Assembly: GCF_002105465.1 (NCBI RefSeq)
Contig: NZ_NCSQ01000144.1
Span: 1 to 64,000 of the forward strand
DNA from: Aquidulcibacter paucihalophilus
GTDB lineage: Bacteria; Pseudomonadota; Alphaproteobacteria; Caulobacterales; Aquidulcibacteraceae
Reading direction: 5' to 3'
DNA: 64,000 nt
Under the pieces are notes generated by a model, which saw nothing but the letters and a program-made list of their open reading frames with translations, did not search any database and had not been told where the DNA came from. Position numbers and translations under genes: made by a program. Positions 14,738-24,183 of the stretch are shown piece after piece; positions within the stretch are counted from its first letter, which is position 1; each line of letters opens with the position of its first letter.

Positions 14738-15748
14738 ATGAACGAACCGAAAAACCTCAAACCAGACTACTGGCGCGCGATCAATGCGGCGCGCGACTTA
14801 AGCCTCAGCGCGTCCAGCCTCCTGGACGAACTCTATGCCCCAAACTGTGTCATGTCAGTATGTGCCCCATTTGACCGTGCCACCGGGGACAGTTTGGTTG
14901 GTCGAAACGCCATTTATGAGGGTTTCTTCGCCCCTTTAGTGGCGTCTTTCTCCGACCTCGAACGCCGCACCGACATCCTGATGCAGGGGGTTTTCAAATC
15001 AGGCGATTGGATTGCCAGTTACGGTTGGCTCGTTGGCAGGTTTGAAAAGGACTTCTTTGGGATTGCCGCAACCCATCGTCCGCACTGGCTTCGTTTTGGC
15101 TGGTTTGAGCGAATGGAGCATGGTCAAGTTGTTGAAAGTATTGTCATCCTCGACATTGCACGGCTGATGATAGAATGTGGCGTTTGGCCGGTTCGAGCAC
15201 AATTGGGTGAATCCTTGTCGCCTGCACCAGCCACCCAAGACGGCCTTTACCTCGGCCTGTCGGAGGCTTCGGAGAGCGAGAAGAGCCTGAAATTGGTTGA
15301 AGCCATGATTGCCGGCCTCATGAGTTATGACGGCAAGTCCCTAAAGAGCATGGGCATGACCCGCTTTTGGACCCCTCAGTTTCATTGGTATGGGCCCGGT
15401 GGCATCGGCAGCGCCCGCGGGCATCAGGATTATGAGCGGGCACACCAGCAACCCTTTTTGACCGCGTTTCCAGACCGCATCGGCGGCAATCACCGGTGTC
15501 GCATTGGGGATGGTGCTTTTGTCGCATCTTCAGGCTGGCCCAGCATAAACGCAACGCATTTGGGCGATGGGTGGTTAGGGCTTCCAGCAACCAACAAGCG
15601 CATAACCATGCGGGTTATGGATTTCTGGCGTCGCGATGGCGACTTCCTGAGTGAAAACTGGGTTTTTATCGATATGATCGATCTGCTCAAGCAGTTCGGC
15701 ATAGATCTGTTTGCGGGCCCATTGGCTACAGCAAAGGCGGGGGCATGA
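14738..15748 (+). CDS. double NTF2/SnoaL-like domain protein (3)
   Basis: The protein has 336 residues and two NTF2-type halves. The first contains DELYAPNCVMSVCAPFDRATGDSLVGRNAIYEGFFAPLVASFSDLERRTDIL; the second has LVEAMIAGLMSYDGKSLKSMGMTRFWTPQFHWYGPGGIG, FLTAFPDRIGGNHRCRIGDGAFVASSGW and FWRRDGDFLSENWVFIDMIDLLKQFG. The F-P-D-R, G-x-G-D-G and W-F-D-M-I-D elements match ester-cyclase/polyketide-cyclase-like SnoaL proteins. There is no obvious Shine-Dalgarno before ATG 14738, and a -10-like element lies only 4 nt upstream, so a leaderless transcript is possible. The symporter follows by 1 nt. Confidence 0.75.
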   Translation: MNEPKNLKPDYWRAINAARDLSLSASSLLDELYAPNCVMSVCAPFDRATGDSLVGRNAIYEGFFAPLVASFSDLERRTDILMQGVFKSGDWIASYGWLVGRFEKDFFGIAATHRPHWLRFGWFERMEHGQVVESIVILDIARLMIECGVWPVRAQLGESLSPAPATQDGLYLGLSEASESEKSLKLVEAMIAGLMSYDGKSLKSMGMTRFWTPQFHWYGPGGIGSARGHQDYERAHQQPFLTAFPDRIGGNHRCRIGDGAFVASSGWPSINATHLGDGWLGLPATNKRITMRVMDFWRRDGDFLSENWVFIDMIDLLKQFGIDLFAGPLATAKAGA

Positions 15749-15749
15749 C

Positions 15750-17354
15750 ATGAAGTTTGACGCACTTGATTGGGCAATCGTCTTCGCCTTTTTGATTGGC
15801 AATCTGGTGCTGGGATTTGTCTTGGGTCGCAAAGTCACGACAGCCAAAGAATTTAACCTCGGAAACGGTTCAACTCCGTGGTGGGCCATCGGTCTGTCGG
15901 TGATTGCCACCTATATCAGTGCACTTTCCTTTTTGGGCGCGCCGGCCTGGGCCTATAAGGATGGACTGGCGGCTTTAGCCATTCATTTGAATTATCCCAT
16001 TGTCATTATTCTGGTCACAGGCTTCTTCCTACCCTTCTTTTACATGAGTGGGGTTGCCTCAATTTATGAGTATCAAGAACGTCGGTTTGGACAGCTAAGT
16101 CGGGCCGTCATGTCGATTATTTTCTTGGTGACACAAGGCTTATCAACTGGCGCGATCCTGTTTGCGACCGCCCTTGTTTTGAAGTTCATTACCGGAATGT
16201 CCATCCCCATGGCTGTGGTCATCGTGACCATCATGGCTCTCATCTATACGACGATGGGCGGCATGTTGGCCGTCATTTGGACCGATGTTTTCCAAGCAGT
16301 GGTTTTGTTTGGTGGCGCGATCGTTATTCTCATCGCGCTTTTTGTTGCTATGCCGACACCAGTTGGTGAGGTCTTGGCAAACCTCAAGGAATTGGGGCGA
16401 TTGAGTGCGATGGATGTCACACCCGACCCAAGTGTGGCGACAACCATTTATTCGGGCCTGTTTGGCATGACCTTGTTTCACATCACCGTTTATGGCGCAA
16501 ACCAAATGATGGTTCAGCGCACTTTAGGGGCGAAAAATATAGGTGATGCGAAAAAATCGTATCTTTTAATGGGCTATGCCGCATTTCCGATCTATTTTCT
16601 GTTCTTCTTCATCGGCGTGCTCGCCTATGGCTATTATGACGGCAAGCCTTTCGACCAACCCAATCAGATCATCTTACAGTTTGCCTCAGAGTCTGGCGTG
16701 CCAGGACTGCTCGGCATTCTGGCAGCAGCAGTTCTGGCGGCCTCCATGTCTACGTTAAGCTCTGCTTTCAATTCGATGGCGACGGCCAGCGTGGTCGACT
16801 TCTATCAGCGCTATTTCAAAAAAGATGGAGACGACGCGCATTATCTCCGTGCAACCCGCATTGCGACGGTCATTTGGGCGGTGATCATCATTGGCCCTGC
16901 TATCCTCTACGATCAATCCAACGGCTCTATTCTTGAAGTTTTGAGCAAGATTGGCAGCTATTTTGTTGGAGCAAAGCTTGGCATGTATGGCTTGGGCTTC
17001 TTCTCAAAGCACACAACTGAGCGCGGCCTGATGGTCGGAGTCGTTGCAGGCTTTGCTCTCATTGCGTTCGTCGCAAATTACACCGATATTGCTTGGCCTT
17101 GGTTCTGTTTAATCGGCGGGACGGCAACCATCATGGTCGGATGGACCGCAAGCCGCATCTTGGACGGCAAGCAAGCCGAATGGTCCCCTTATTCCGTACC
17201 CGGTCAACAAGCCCGGTTTGCGGCGGAAGGCCGGCCGCTCAAGGATGGGAATTGGAATGCGATGCCGGGCGCGATAGATAAGCAGAGCCTGTGGTTGCTG
17301 GCCTATCTTATGGCCACATTGATCGCCTTGGCTCTGTTTGAATATCTCGTCTAA
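15750..17354 (+). CDS. sodium:solute symporter family protein
   Basis: The transporter has 534 residues, starting at ATG 15750 one base after the previous stop, with AAGGCGGGGG just upstream. About 13-14 membrane helices are evident from residue 5 on. Family landmarks are GWAIGLSVIATYISALSFLGAPAWAY-like (here WWAIGLSVIATYISALSFLGAPAWAY), YEYQERRFG, ALIYTTMGGMLAVIWTDVFQAVVLFGG and AAAVLAASMSTLSSAFNSMATASVVDFY. These are typical of SSS (LeuT-fold) transporters, which use a Na+ gradient to import sugars, vitamins, acids or iodide. Within this locus it probably imports the pathway substrate, or its breakdown product, across the inner membrane. Confidence 0.93.
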   Translation: MKFDALDWAIVFAFLIGNLVLGFVLGRKVTTAKEFNLGNGSTPWWAIGLSVIATYISALSFLGAPAWAYKDGLAALAIHLNYPIVIILVTGFFLPFFYMSGVASIYEYQERRFGQLSRAVMSIIFLVTQGLSTGAILFATALVLKFITGMSIPMAVVIVTIMALIYTTMGGMLAVIWTDVFQAVVLFGGAIVILIALFVAMPTPVGEVLANLKELGRLSAMDVTPDPSVATTIYSGLFGMTLFHITVYGANQMMVQRTLGAKNIGDAKKSYLLMGYAAFPIYFLFFFIGVLAYGYYDGKPFDQPNQIILQFASESGVPGLLGILAAAVLAASMSTLSSAFNSMATASVVDFYQRYFKKDGDDAHYLRATRIATVIWAVIIIGPAILYDQSNGSILEVLSKIGSYFVGAKLGMYGLGFFSKHTTERGLMVGVVAGFALIAFVANYTDIAWPWFCLIGGTATIMVGWTASRILDGKQAEWSPYSVPGQQARFAAEGRPLKDGNWNAMPGAIDKQSLWLLAYLMATLIALALFEYLV

Positions 17355-17520
17355 GAGCGACTCAGTTTTGCATGCGCATGCGAAAAAGGCTGGGTTGCAT
17401 CTGCCTCGTTGAGCAGGGCTATAGACCAGTTTGCGGGCATTTCTGCCACACTTGCAGATTTCTCGCGCAGCAAGGTCATAAATTACGCCCAGACAGCACT
17501 TGACCCTGTTAAATTCTGCT

Positions 17521-17534
17521 TGCATTCGAAGTCA
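17521..17534. promoter_or_regulatory. LacI-type operator TGCATTCGAAGTCA (site B)
   Basis: This 14-mer is identical to site A (14713-14726). The flanks also match: both read TTGCATTCGAAGTCA followed by a TA-rich segment ending TAC. It lies 45 bp ahead of the TonB receptor ATG. That links the receptor to the same regulator as the symporter and NTF2 genes. Confidence 0.78.
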
Positions 17535-17579
17535 TAATACAATCATATTATCTTTCGGAAAATCGAGGGGGTCCTTGCG

Positions 17580-20228
17580 ATGCTGAATAATTTCGTCACT
17601 CACGCGACAAAAACAACACTTTTAGCAACCATTTCTAGCTTGGCTTTTATGGTCGCAACGCCGAGCTTCGCGCAACAAAGTCCCTCGGATGCGGCAGCCG
17701 AGCCTGAGCGTGGCATTGAAACCGTTGTCGTGACGGCACAGCGGCGCGAAGAAAACCTGCAGAATGTACCCCTGTCTGTATCCGCCTTTAGCGCTGCCCA
17801 AATTCAAGCGCGCGGCCTTACCGACATGTCACGCCTCGAAAACTCGGTACCCGGTCTAACATTTGGTCGTTCCGGTGTTGACGCCCGTCCCGCCATTCGC
17901 GGGGTTCGTACCGAGAATGTCGGCGTCAATGGCGATACCACAATCGGATTCTTCATTGATGGCGTGTACCAATCGCGTGCCCAACAGGCGACTTTAGGCT
18001 TCGTTGATCTTGATCGCGTTGAAGTGTTGCGTGGCCCACAGGGAACCCTCTATGGCCGCAACACATTTGGCGGCAATATCTCTATCGCGACGGCTCAACC
18101 ACGCATGGGACAGTTTAAGAGCGGGCTAGACGTCACAATCGGCGAGAACAACAAAGTTCGCATCGAGTCATTTGTGAACATCCCCATTAGCGACAATGCC
18201 GCTTTGCGCATCAGTGGGGCTTCGGAAGATGATGATGGCTATGTCAAGAACGTCAATCCAAATGGCAGTAATCTGTTTGATGAAAAGACGCGCTATTTGC
18301 GGGCAGCTTTACTTTTGAAGCCAACAGACAAGCTGACAGCGACCATCAAGATTGACCAAGGAACCCGTGGTGGCGCGGGGGGATCGGCGTTTGGCTATAA
18401 GCTTGTCGGCACTTTCTTTGACGTCCCTTCAAATCAGCAATTGTTCAATGCAACCCCGATCCGCAACTTGAATACGCGCGGGGGGAACCGCGATGGGGTG
18501 GTCGATGCGCCACTGACCATTGATGCCGGCATTCCGCTGTTTGCGGCTGGCGACCCCTATACGATTGACACCGACCAAAAGACTATTTTGGACCTAAGCT
18601 CCACTGGGGCCAGCGCCAACATTGCCTATGAGTTTGACGCCTTCACCCTTAAGTCCATTACCGGCTTTGCGGACTTTGAAGCGGTGCGCACGTCCGATAC
18701 GGATTTTTCCGCCAGCACAATCGGTACAGACTATCAGCTAACATCAGCGAAGACTTTCAGCCAAGAATTCCAAATCTTGTCACGCGGGGACGGGCCGCTG
18801 AGCTATGTTGTCGGAGCCTATTATTTTGACGACGAATTGCGCGGCGTCTTTATCAACGAGCAAGTGCCACGGACCATCCGTGGGGTGGGGGCACCCGTCA
18901 CTTTGCCCGTTGCTGGGGCCGGTTTCTATGATGAACAGCGCGCCGATACGACGTCGATTGCAGCTTATGCCCAGGGCACCTACGCGGTGAACGAAGCCTT
19001 GAAGCTGACGGCCGGTCTTCGATTTACCCGTGATACGAAGGACTTCAAATTCGCCAATGCGGCATCCGTGCTTCCTTTGACCGGGACACCGCCAACGCCA
19101 GTGGGGACCGCGATCACCTTGGCTACCGGCGGCATTCCAGCAGGTGCTTTTGGTTCCAAGGGCGCGCCAACCAATTGCGTCTTTGCGGCAACCGCAATCC
19201 AGCCACGTCCAGGCTTTGCTTGTTTGGCCGCCAATCCGGCGGTGCTTACCGGGGCGACCTATGATACGGCTGAGTTTGAAAAGTTGACGTGGCGCTTAGC
19301 CGCCGATTACCAACTTAGTGAAGACAGCCTGCTATACGGGTCGGTTTCGACGGGCTTCCGCTCGGGTGGGTTTAACTCAGGTCAAAACCAAGCTGCTCTG
19401 ACCCCAACCTTCAAGCCCGAGGAAGTCACCGCGTTTGAAATCGGCAGCAAAAACCGCTTCTTAGACAATACGCTGCAGTTAAACATTGCTGCTTTCTTCA
19501 ACCAATATGACAGCCTGCAAGAGCAGCGGCAGATCCCGGCAGGCAATACGACCCTGTCGATCATCGAAAACAGCGGTAAAGCCGAGGCCACTGGCGCTGA
19601 AATTGAGGCTATCTGGCGTCCGATTGATGATTTGACCCTAAACCTCTCGCTGTCTGTCCTCGATGCGAAATACACCGACTATACCAATGTGCCTTTGCCA
19701 TTTGGGACCTCGATTGTTGTGGCAGATGCAACCCAACTCACCCCCACAATTGTCAATGGCATCACGATTGCCAATGCTGGGCAGCGTCGCATTTTCGCAC
19801 CGGGCTATAATTGTGGTCCAGTTCCAGGAACCGGGACTGGCGCTCCAGGCGCCCCAGCCCTCGCATTTGGGTGTGATCTGACGGGCAAGAAACTGCCATA
19901 TGCATCTGACTATTCGGGCAGTTTCTCAGCGCAATATGTCTTTGACCTAGGCAGCCTAGGCCAAGTCACGCCCCTAGCCGTCCTGACGTTCAATAGCGGT
20001 TTCTACGGCCAACCTGCTAATTCAATTCTGGACAAGCAGGACGCTTACACAAAACTGGACCTGCGCGTTACATGGGACCTGAATGACAATCTGTCCGTGG
20101 GTGCCTTTGTCAACAATGTGACCGATGAAGCAACGGCGACCCGTTTCGTTTGGGGCGGCGGCGGTGCCCTCCAGGCCAGCTATGCGCCACCTAAGCTCTG
20201 GGGCATTAAGGCAAATCTGCGCTTCTGA
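17580..20228 (+). CDS. TonB-dependent receptor of the LacI-type locus
   Basis: The protein has 882 residues. A signal peptide ends near Ser-Phe-Ala (about residue 31); a TonB box follows, IETVVVTAQRREENLQNVPLSVSAF. The plug has LENSVPGLTFGRSG, AIRGVRTENVG, RVEVLRGPQGTLYGRNTFGGNISI. Later are SLLYGSVSTGFRSGGFNSGQNQ and a final GIKANLRF ending in Phe. It carries two cysteine pairs in probable outside loops (around residues 540-560 and 740-760), which may be disulfides. GAGGGGG precedes ATG 17580. A LacI-type operator lies at 17521 and a strong terminator follows, so it is probably a single-gene unit for outer-membrane uptake of the pathway substrate. Confidence 0.93.
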   Translation: MLNNFVTHATKTTLLATISSLAFMVATPSFAQQSPSDAAAEPERGIETVVVTAQRREENLQNVPLSVSAFSAAQIQARGLTDMSRLENSVPGLTFGRSGVDARPAIRGVRTENVGVNGDTTIGFFIDGVYQSRAQQATLGFVDLDRVEVLRGPQGTLYGRNTFGGNISIATAQPRMGQFKSGLDVTIGENNKVRIESFVNIPISDNAALRISGASEDDDGYVKNVNPNGSNLFDEKTRYLRAALLLKPTDKLTATIKIDQGTRGGAGGSAFGYKLVGTFFDVPSNQQLFNATPIRNLNTRGGNRDGVVDAPLTIDAGIPLFAAGDPYTIDTDQKTILDLSSTGASANIAYEFDAFTLKSITGFADFEAVRTSDTDFSASTIGTDYQLTSAKTFSQEFQILSRGDGPLSYVVGAYYFDDELRGVFINEQVPRTIRGVGAPVTLPVAGAGFYDEQRADTTSIAAYAQGTYAVNEALKLTAGLRFTRDTKDFKFANAASVLPLTGTPPTPVGTAITLATGGIPAGAFGSKGAPTNCVFAATAIQPRPGFACLAANPAVLTGATYDTAEFEKLTWRLAADYQLSEDSLLYGSVSTGFRSGGFNSGQNQAALTPTFKPEEVTAFEIGSKNRFLDNTLQLNIAAFFNQYDSLQEQRQIPAGNTTLSIIENSGKAEATGAEIEAIWRPIDDLTLNLSLSVLDAKYTDYTNVPLPFGTSIVVADATQLTPTIVNGITIANAGQRRIFAPGYNCGPVPGTGTGAPGAPALAFGCDLTGKKLPYASDYSGSFSAQYVFDLGSLGQVTPLAVLTFNSGFYGQPANSILDKQDAYTKLDLRVTWDLNDNLSVGAFVNNVTDEATATRFVWGGGGALQASYAPPKLWGIKANLRF

Positions 20229-20251
20229 TCTCGCGCCTACTTAAGAATGAC

Positions 20252-20282
20252 GGGCTGAAGTGGAAGCGCTTCAGCCCTTTTT
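20252..20282 (+). terminator. Rho-independent terminator after the TonB receptor
   Basis: GGGCTGAAG (20252-20260) pairs with CTTCAGCCC (20269-20277) over an 8-nt loop and is followed by T5 (20278-20282). It is 24 bp after the receptor stop and only a few bases from the end of the convergent SDR gene, so it insulates the two. Confidence 0.85.
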
Positions 20283-20287
20283 CTTGC

Positions 20288-21043
20288 CTATTGTGCTGTC
20301 CAGCCGCCATCAACGAGCAGGCTTGTGCCCGTCACCATGCCGGAGGCAGGGCTTGCAAGATACAAGACCGCAGCCGCAACATCTTCCACCTGCCCAATTT
20401 TGCCCATAGGGATCATGCCCTTAACAAAACTAAAGAAAGCGGGATCGTCCAACATAGGCTTAGTCATCGGGGTCTCGATAAAGGTCGGGGCCACCGAGTT
20501 TGCCCGAATGCCATGGGGCGCAAGCTCTACCGCCATGGCCTTGGTCAATCCTTCCAACGCATGTTTGGTCATGCAATAGACGGTGCGCCTTGGCGACCCG
20601 ACATGACCCATCTGACTGGTGATATTGATGATTGAACCGCCACGACCATGGGCCAACATCGATTTTACCGCGGCTTGAGCAACTAAATAGGCAGCGCGTA
20701 CATTCAGCTCCAGCATCCTGTCGAGTGTCTCTGGGTCGACCTCTTGGATTGGAAGCGGGCGATTCATGCCGGCATTATTGACGAGGATGTCGATCTCAAG
20801 CTTACCCAAATCCGCAATGAATTCAGGGTCGGTCACATCGCCGACCATCGGCAGAATATTCGCGTTTTGATCAGCCAGTTCTTGCAAATCGACCGCGTTT
20901 CGCGCCACGGCATGGACCCTAGCACCTGCCTCCGCCAGATAAATTGCGATGGCTGACCCCAGCCCCCGACTGGCCCCGGTTACGACTGCTTGCCGCCCTA
21001 ATAGCCCCTGTGCCCAAGCTGGTAGCCTTGTGCCTTTACCCAT
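20288..21043 (-). CDS. SDR family NAD(P)-dependent oxidoreductase
   Basis: The enzyme has 251 residues from ATG 21043. A longer in-frame start at 21094 would place the LacI-type operator inside the coding region, so it is rejected. Motifs are the classical SDR set: [14 protein letters not shown] (nucleotide binding), NNAGMNRP, the catalytic Ser in ITSQMG, and YCMTKHALE (Tyr and Lys). The end, [17 protein letters not shown], is the usual C-terminal pattern. It would oxidise or reduce an alcohol/ketone pair. It is divergent from the HisD-like dehydrogenase, with operator site C between them. Activity on the same substrate is inferred from this. Confidence 0.9.
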   Translation of the reverse strand: MGKGTRLPAWAQGLLGRQAVVTGASRGLGSAIAIYLAEAGARVHAVARNAVDLQELADQNANILPMVGDVTDPEFIADLGKLEIDILVNNAGMNRPLPIQEVDPETLDRMLELNVRAAYLVAQAAVKSMLAHGRGGSIINITSQMGHVGSPRRTVYCMTKHALEGLTKAMAVELAPHGIRANSVAPTFIETPMTKPMLDDPAFFSFVKGMIPMGKIGQVEDVAAAVLYLASPASGMVTGTSLLVDGGWTAQ

Positions 21044-21079
21044 CACTGTATCCCATTCTTGTTTCCGCAATTTGGTCTT

Positions 21080-21093
21080 TGACTTCGCAGTCA
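21080..21093. promoter_or_regulatory. LacI-type operator TGACTTCGCAGTCA (site C)
   Basis: This site is a near-perfect palindrome (TGACT-nCGn-AGTCA) with the same central CG and the same GTCA/TGAC ends as sites A and B. It lies in the 104-bp divergent region between the SDR start (21043) and the HisD-like start (21148), where one operator can control both. The three sites together suggest the consensus TGACTTCGAAGTCA. Confidence 0.72.
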
Positions 21094-21147
21094 TTTAGGC
21101 TAGCGTATCGTGCAATCGAGCTATGTGGCAAGCGTTGGGAGGCTGAT

Positions 21148-22437
21148 TTGGCCAAATATCTAAAAACCGGAATCAGTGAAACGGCAGCTGAAGAGGCCGA
21201 TGCTGGCGTTCGGGCTACTGTTGAGGCCATCATTCAGGATATCAAGGCCAGAGGCGATGATGCTGTCCGCGATTGGTCGTCGAAACTCGACAATTGGGCA
21301 CCAGATAATTTTAGATTAGGTCCAGATGCAATCGATGCTGCGTATCGCGCTCTAAGCCCGCAAACGATTGAAGATATTCGGTTCGCGCAGACACAGGTAC
21401 GCAATTTTGCCCAAATCCAAAAAGATGCCCTCAAGGATGTTGAAGTAGAAACTTTACCAGGCGTCGTTTTGGGGCACAAGAATTTGCCGGTGAACAGTGT
21501 GGGTTGTTATGTCCCCGGCGGCAAATATCCGTTGGTCGCATCGGCCCATATGAGTGTGGTGACGGCAAAAGTGGCAGGCGTGAAGCGCATTGTCTCGGTT
21601 GCACCACCCTATCAAGGCGTACCCAATCCAGCCATTGTGGTTGCGATGCACATGGCGGGCGCAGACGAAATCTATTGTATCGGCGGGGTGCAGGCGGTTG
21701 CCGCTATGGCGCTTGGAACCTCAACCATTGCCCCGGTTGATATGATCGTAGGTCCGGGCAACGCCTATGTCGCCGAAGCCAAACGCCAACTCTTTGGCCG
21801 CATCGGCATCGACCTATTGGCCGGCCCAACCGAGACCCTCGTCATTGCCGATGAGAGCGTCGATGGCGAGCTATGTGCCGCCGATCTGTTAGGTCAGGCC
21901 GAACATGGCCCCAATTCACCGGCAGTCTTGCTTACCAATAGCGAGAGGCTTGCGCGGGATACGATGGCAGAGATCGAGCGACAGCTGACAATCCTGCCAA
22001 CAGCGGCGATCGCGGGAAAGGCGTGGGCTGATTATGGCCAAGTCATCGTTGCCGATAGCTATGAAGAGATGGTCACAATTGCCGACCAAATTGCCTCGGA
22101 ACATGTCCAAGTCATGACCCGTGACCCGGACTATTTCTTGAAAAACATGACGAATTATGGCGCTCTCTTTTTGGGCTCTCGCACCAATGTCAGCTATGGT
22201 GACAAAGTCATCGGCACCAACCACACTTTACCAACGCGCGGCAATGCTCGCTTTACCGGCGGGCTGTGGGTTGGGAAATTCATCAAGACCTGCACTTATC
22301 AACGTGTCTTGACCGATGAGGCCAGTGTGATGATAGGTGAATACTGCTCACGCCTTTGCGCCATAGAAGGCTTTGCAGGCCATAAAGAGCAGGCAGATAT
22401 TCGGGTGCGACGTTATGGCAAAAAAGAAGCCGCTTGA
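21148..22437 (+). CDS. histidinol-dehydrogenase-like (HisD paralogue) NAD-dependent dehydrogenase
   Basis: The enzyme has about 429 residues, starting at TTG 21148, with GGGAGG 5 nt ahead. Earlier in-frame starts overlap the operator and the divergent SDR gene and lack HisD similarity. HisD active-site residues are present: Gln and His in [15 protein letters not shown], Glu-His in SEHVQVM, Asp in [15 protein letters not shown] and the last His in [11 protein letters not shown]. The stretch [15 protein letters not shown] differs from biosynthetic HisD and resembles catabolic paralogues such as the HpsN-type dihydroxypropanesulfonate dehydrogenase. So it likely oxidises a primary alcohol to a carboxylate with NAD+. 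It is the first gene of a five-gene operon; the regulator gene overlaps its end by 23 bp. Confidence 0.88.
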   Translation: MAKYLKTGISETAAEEADAGVRATVEAIIQDIKARGDDAVRDWSSKLDNWAPDNFRLGPDAIDAAYRALSPQTIEDIRFAQTQVRNFAQIQKDALKDVEVETLPGVVLGHKNLPVNSVGCYVPGGKYPLVASAHMSVVTAKVAGVKRIVSVAPPYQGVPNPAIVVAMHMAGADEIYCIGGVQAVAAMALGTSTIAPVDMIVGPGNAYVAEAKRQLFGRIGIDLLAGPTETLVIADESVDGELCAADLLGQAEHGPNSPAVLLTNSERLARDTMAEIERQLTILPTAAIAGKAWADYGQVIVADSYEEMVTIADQIASEHVQVMTRDPDYFLKNMTNYGALFLGSRTNVSYGDKVIGTNHTLPTRGNARFTGGLWVGKFIKTCTYQRVLTDEASVMIGEYCSRLCAIEGFAGHKEQADIRVRRYGKKEAA

Positions 22438-23449
22438 TCAAACCACACAAGAAAAGACTGGGGTGACATCCTATGATGTTGCACGTCGCGCCGGCGTGTC
22501 CCAGTCCGCTGTCAGCCGGGCCTTTAGGAAAGGTGCCTCCGTCGCTCCTGCTACACGGGCTCGCATTGTCGAGGCGGCTCAAGCGCTAGGCTATGAACCC
22601 AATGCCATTGCTCAAGGTTTGATTACCAAGCGCTCCAACCTCGTTGCCATCATTATTTCCAATCTAACAAATCTCTATTATCCAGAGGTTTTGGCCGAAC
22701 TCACCCAACGTTTGTCACAACATGGGGTGCGCGTCCTTTTGTTCAGTTTGGCCGCAGAATCTGATGTCGAGGAAGTCTTAGGTCAGGTCTGGCGTTACCG
22801 CGTCGATGGCGCGGTCGTTGCCGCCCGTCTGTCTACGGATCAATTGGTTGCCTTCTCCAACCGCGGGGTCCCCTTGGTGCTCTATAATCGTGTTGGTGAG
22901 GGGGTGCCGGTCGCCAGCGTCTGTTGTGATTCTGACTTGGGCGAGCGTGCTTTGGTGGACGGTTTGGTGCAAGCAGGCCATCGGTGCTTTGGGATTATCG
23001 GCGGCCCTGCTGATTCTTATGTCGGTGAAGAACGCGCCAATGCAGCGATAAATCGCCTCGCCCATCATGGCATACAAGCCCAATTTGTCCGGGGTCGGTT
23101 CGATTATGAAAGTGGCGGTGCCGGCCTAAGGACATTGATGGACCTGACAGATGGCAAGCTGGATGCGCTGATTTGCGTCAATGATTTAATGGCGATTGGA
23201 GCCATGGACACGGCGCGAAATATTATTGGCAAAAAGGTTCCAAACGAATTATCGATCACAGGCTTTGATGGCGTGAGCCCTGCAACTTGGGAGGCCTATC
23301 AACTCACGACGATACGTCAGCCTGTGCGGCGCATGACCCAAGCGGCTGTCGCTATGCTGTTAGAGCGAATTGAGAGCCCAGACATTTCTCCCGAACAACG
23401 TTTGTTCGCGGGGGAATTGCTGTCCGGTCGGTCGGCACGATTGTTGTGA
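22415..23449 (+). CDS. LacI-family transcriptional regulator
   Basis: The regulator has 344 residues from ATG 22415, inside the end of the HisD-like gene. An N-terminal HTH ([47 protein letters not shown]) and hinge are followed by a periplasmic-binding-like core ([27 protein letters not shown], and later [19 protein letters not shown] and [24 protein letters not shown]). This is the standard LacI layout, with a small-molecule pocket. It is embedded in the catabolic operon, so it is probably autoregulated through operator site C. It is the likely binder of sites A-C, with the pathway substrate or intermediate as inducer. Confidence 0.93.
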   Translation: MAKKKPLDQTTQEKTGVTSYDVARRAGVSQSAVSRAFRKGASVAPATRARIVEAAQALGYEPNAIAQGLITKRSNLVAIIISNLTNLYYPEVLAELTQRLSQHGVRVLLFSLAAESDVEEVLGQVWRYRVDGAVVAARLSTDQLVAFSNRGVPLVLYNRVGEGVPVASVCCDSDLGERALVDGLVQAGHRCFGIIGGPADSYVGEERANAAINRLAHHGIQAQFVRGRFDYESGGAGLRTLMDLTDGKLDALICVNDLMAIGAMDTARNIIGKKVPNELSITGFDGVSPATWEAYQLTTIRQPVRRMTQAAVAMLLERIESPDISPEQRLFAGELLSGRSARLL

Positions 23450-24183
23450 CGGCACCTCCAACCCTTGTTTGGATCCCAGGCCACATGTGCGACCACAGGC
23501 TGTGGCAGGATGTAGGATCGATCCCTGGCTACCCAAATGAGTTTGCTGACCTCACACAATCAAATCATGTTGAGAGCTTGGCCCATGATGTCCTGAAGAC
23601 AATTATAGGGCCCATCATCCCAATCGGCTTTTCCATGGGGGCTATTGTGGGGCTGATGATGGCTAAGCTCGCACCAGAGCGCTTGGTTGGGATGGTGCTT
23701 TCCAGCACCAATTGCACGGCCGATTTACCCGAAAGATCGGCTGCCCGCCTGGCCCAACAAGCCCGAGTTCGAAACGGCCACTTGCTCGAGGTCGTGCGAG
23801 ACGAGCTCAAACCACATTATCTGAGCCCTGCCTCGCATGGCCAAAAGCGTTCAGAAATCCTCGACTTAACATTGAAAATGGGAATAGGCCTTGGGCCGGA
23901 CGTGTTTTTGCGTCAAAGCGAGGCGCTTCGAACCCGGCCAGCCTTGTGCGACGTGATTGGCGGCTTCAAGGGCCCACTTCTTATCCTTGCTGGGGCTGAC
24001 GACCGGTTATGTCCGCTGGCTTGGCACACCCACATGGCTGCCCGCAATCGTAACGCCAGCCTTATCGAGATTGAAGACGCCGGGCATTTGGTGCCGCTAG
24101 AGCAGCCATCAGCCTTCCGTCGGGCCATTTCAGACTGGCTAAAGACCCTAAAAGCAACGCCAAAGCAGGAGATGAACGCATGA
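23446..24183 (+). CDS. alpha/beta hydrolase of the LacI-type locus
   Basis: The protein has 245 residues; a GTG start overlaps the regulator stop (GTGA). The N-terminus lacks a signal peptide. The alpha/beta-hydrolase core shows LVWIPGHMCDHRLW (oxyanion strand), the nucleophile elbow PIGFSMGAIVG with Ser near residue 63, AGADDRLCP for the acid, and EDAGHLVPLEQPSAF for the His. Ester or C-C bond hydrolysis are the common reactions. It is the third gene of the operon and overlaps the next one by ATGA, so a step in the same pathway is inferred. Confidence 0.88.
   Translation: MTAPPTLVWIPGHMCDHRLWQDVGSIPGYPNEFADLTQSNHVESLAHDVLKTIIGPIIPIGFSMGAIVGLMMAKLAPERLVGMVLSSTNCTADLPERSAARLAQQARVRNGHLLEVVRDELKPHYLSPASHGQKRSEILDLTLKMGIGLGPDVFLRQSEALRTRPALCDVIGGFKGPLLILAGADDRLCPLAWHTHMAARNRNASLIEIEDAGHLVPLEQPSAFRRAISDWLKTLKATPKQEMNA

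Noticed and set aside
21043-21094. Upstream start for the SDR gene
   Set aside because: It would put the LacI-type operator inside the coding sequence and adds a basic, non-homologous leader; ATG 21043 gives a normal SDR N-terminus.
21148-22437. Biosynthetic histidinol dehydrogenase
   Set aside because: No other his gene is nearby; the setting and the C-terminal motif fit a catabolic paralogue.
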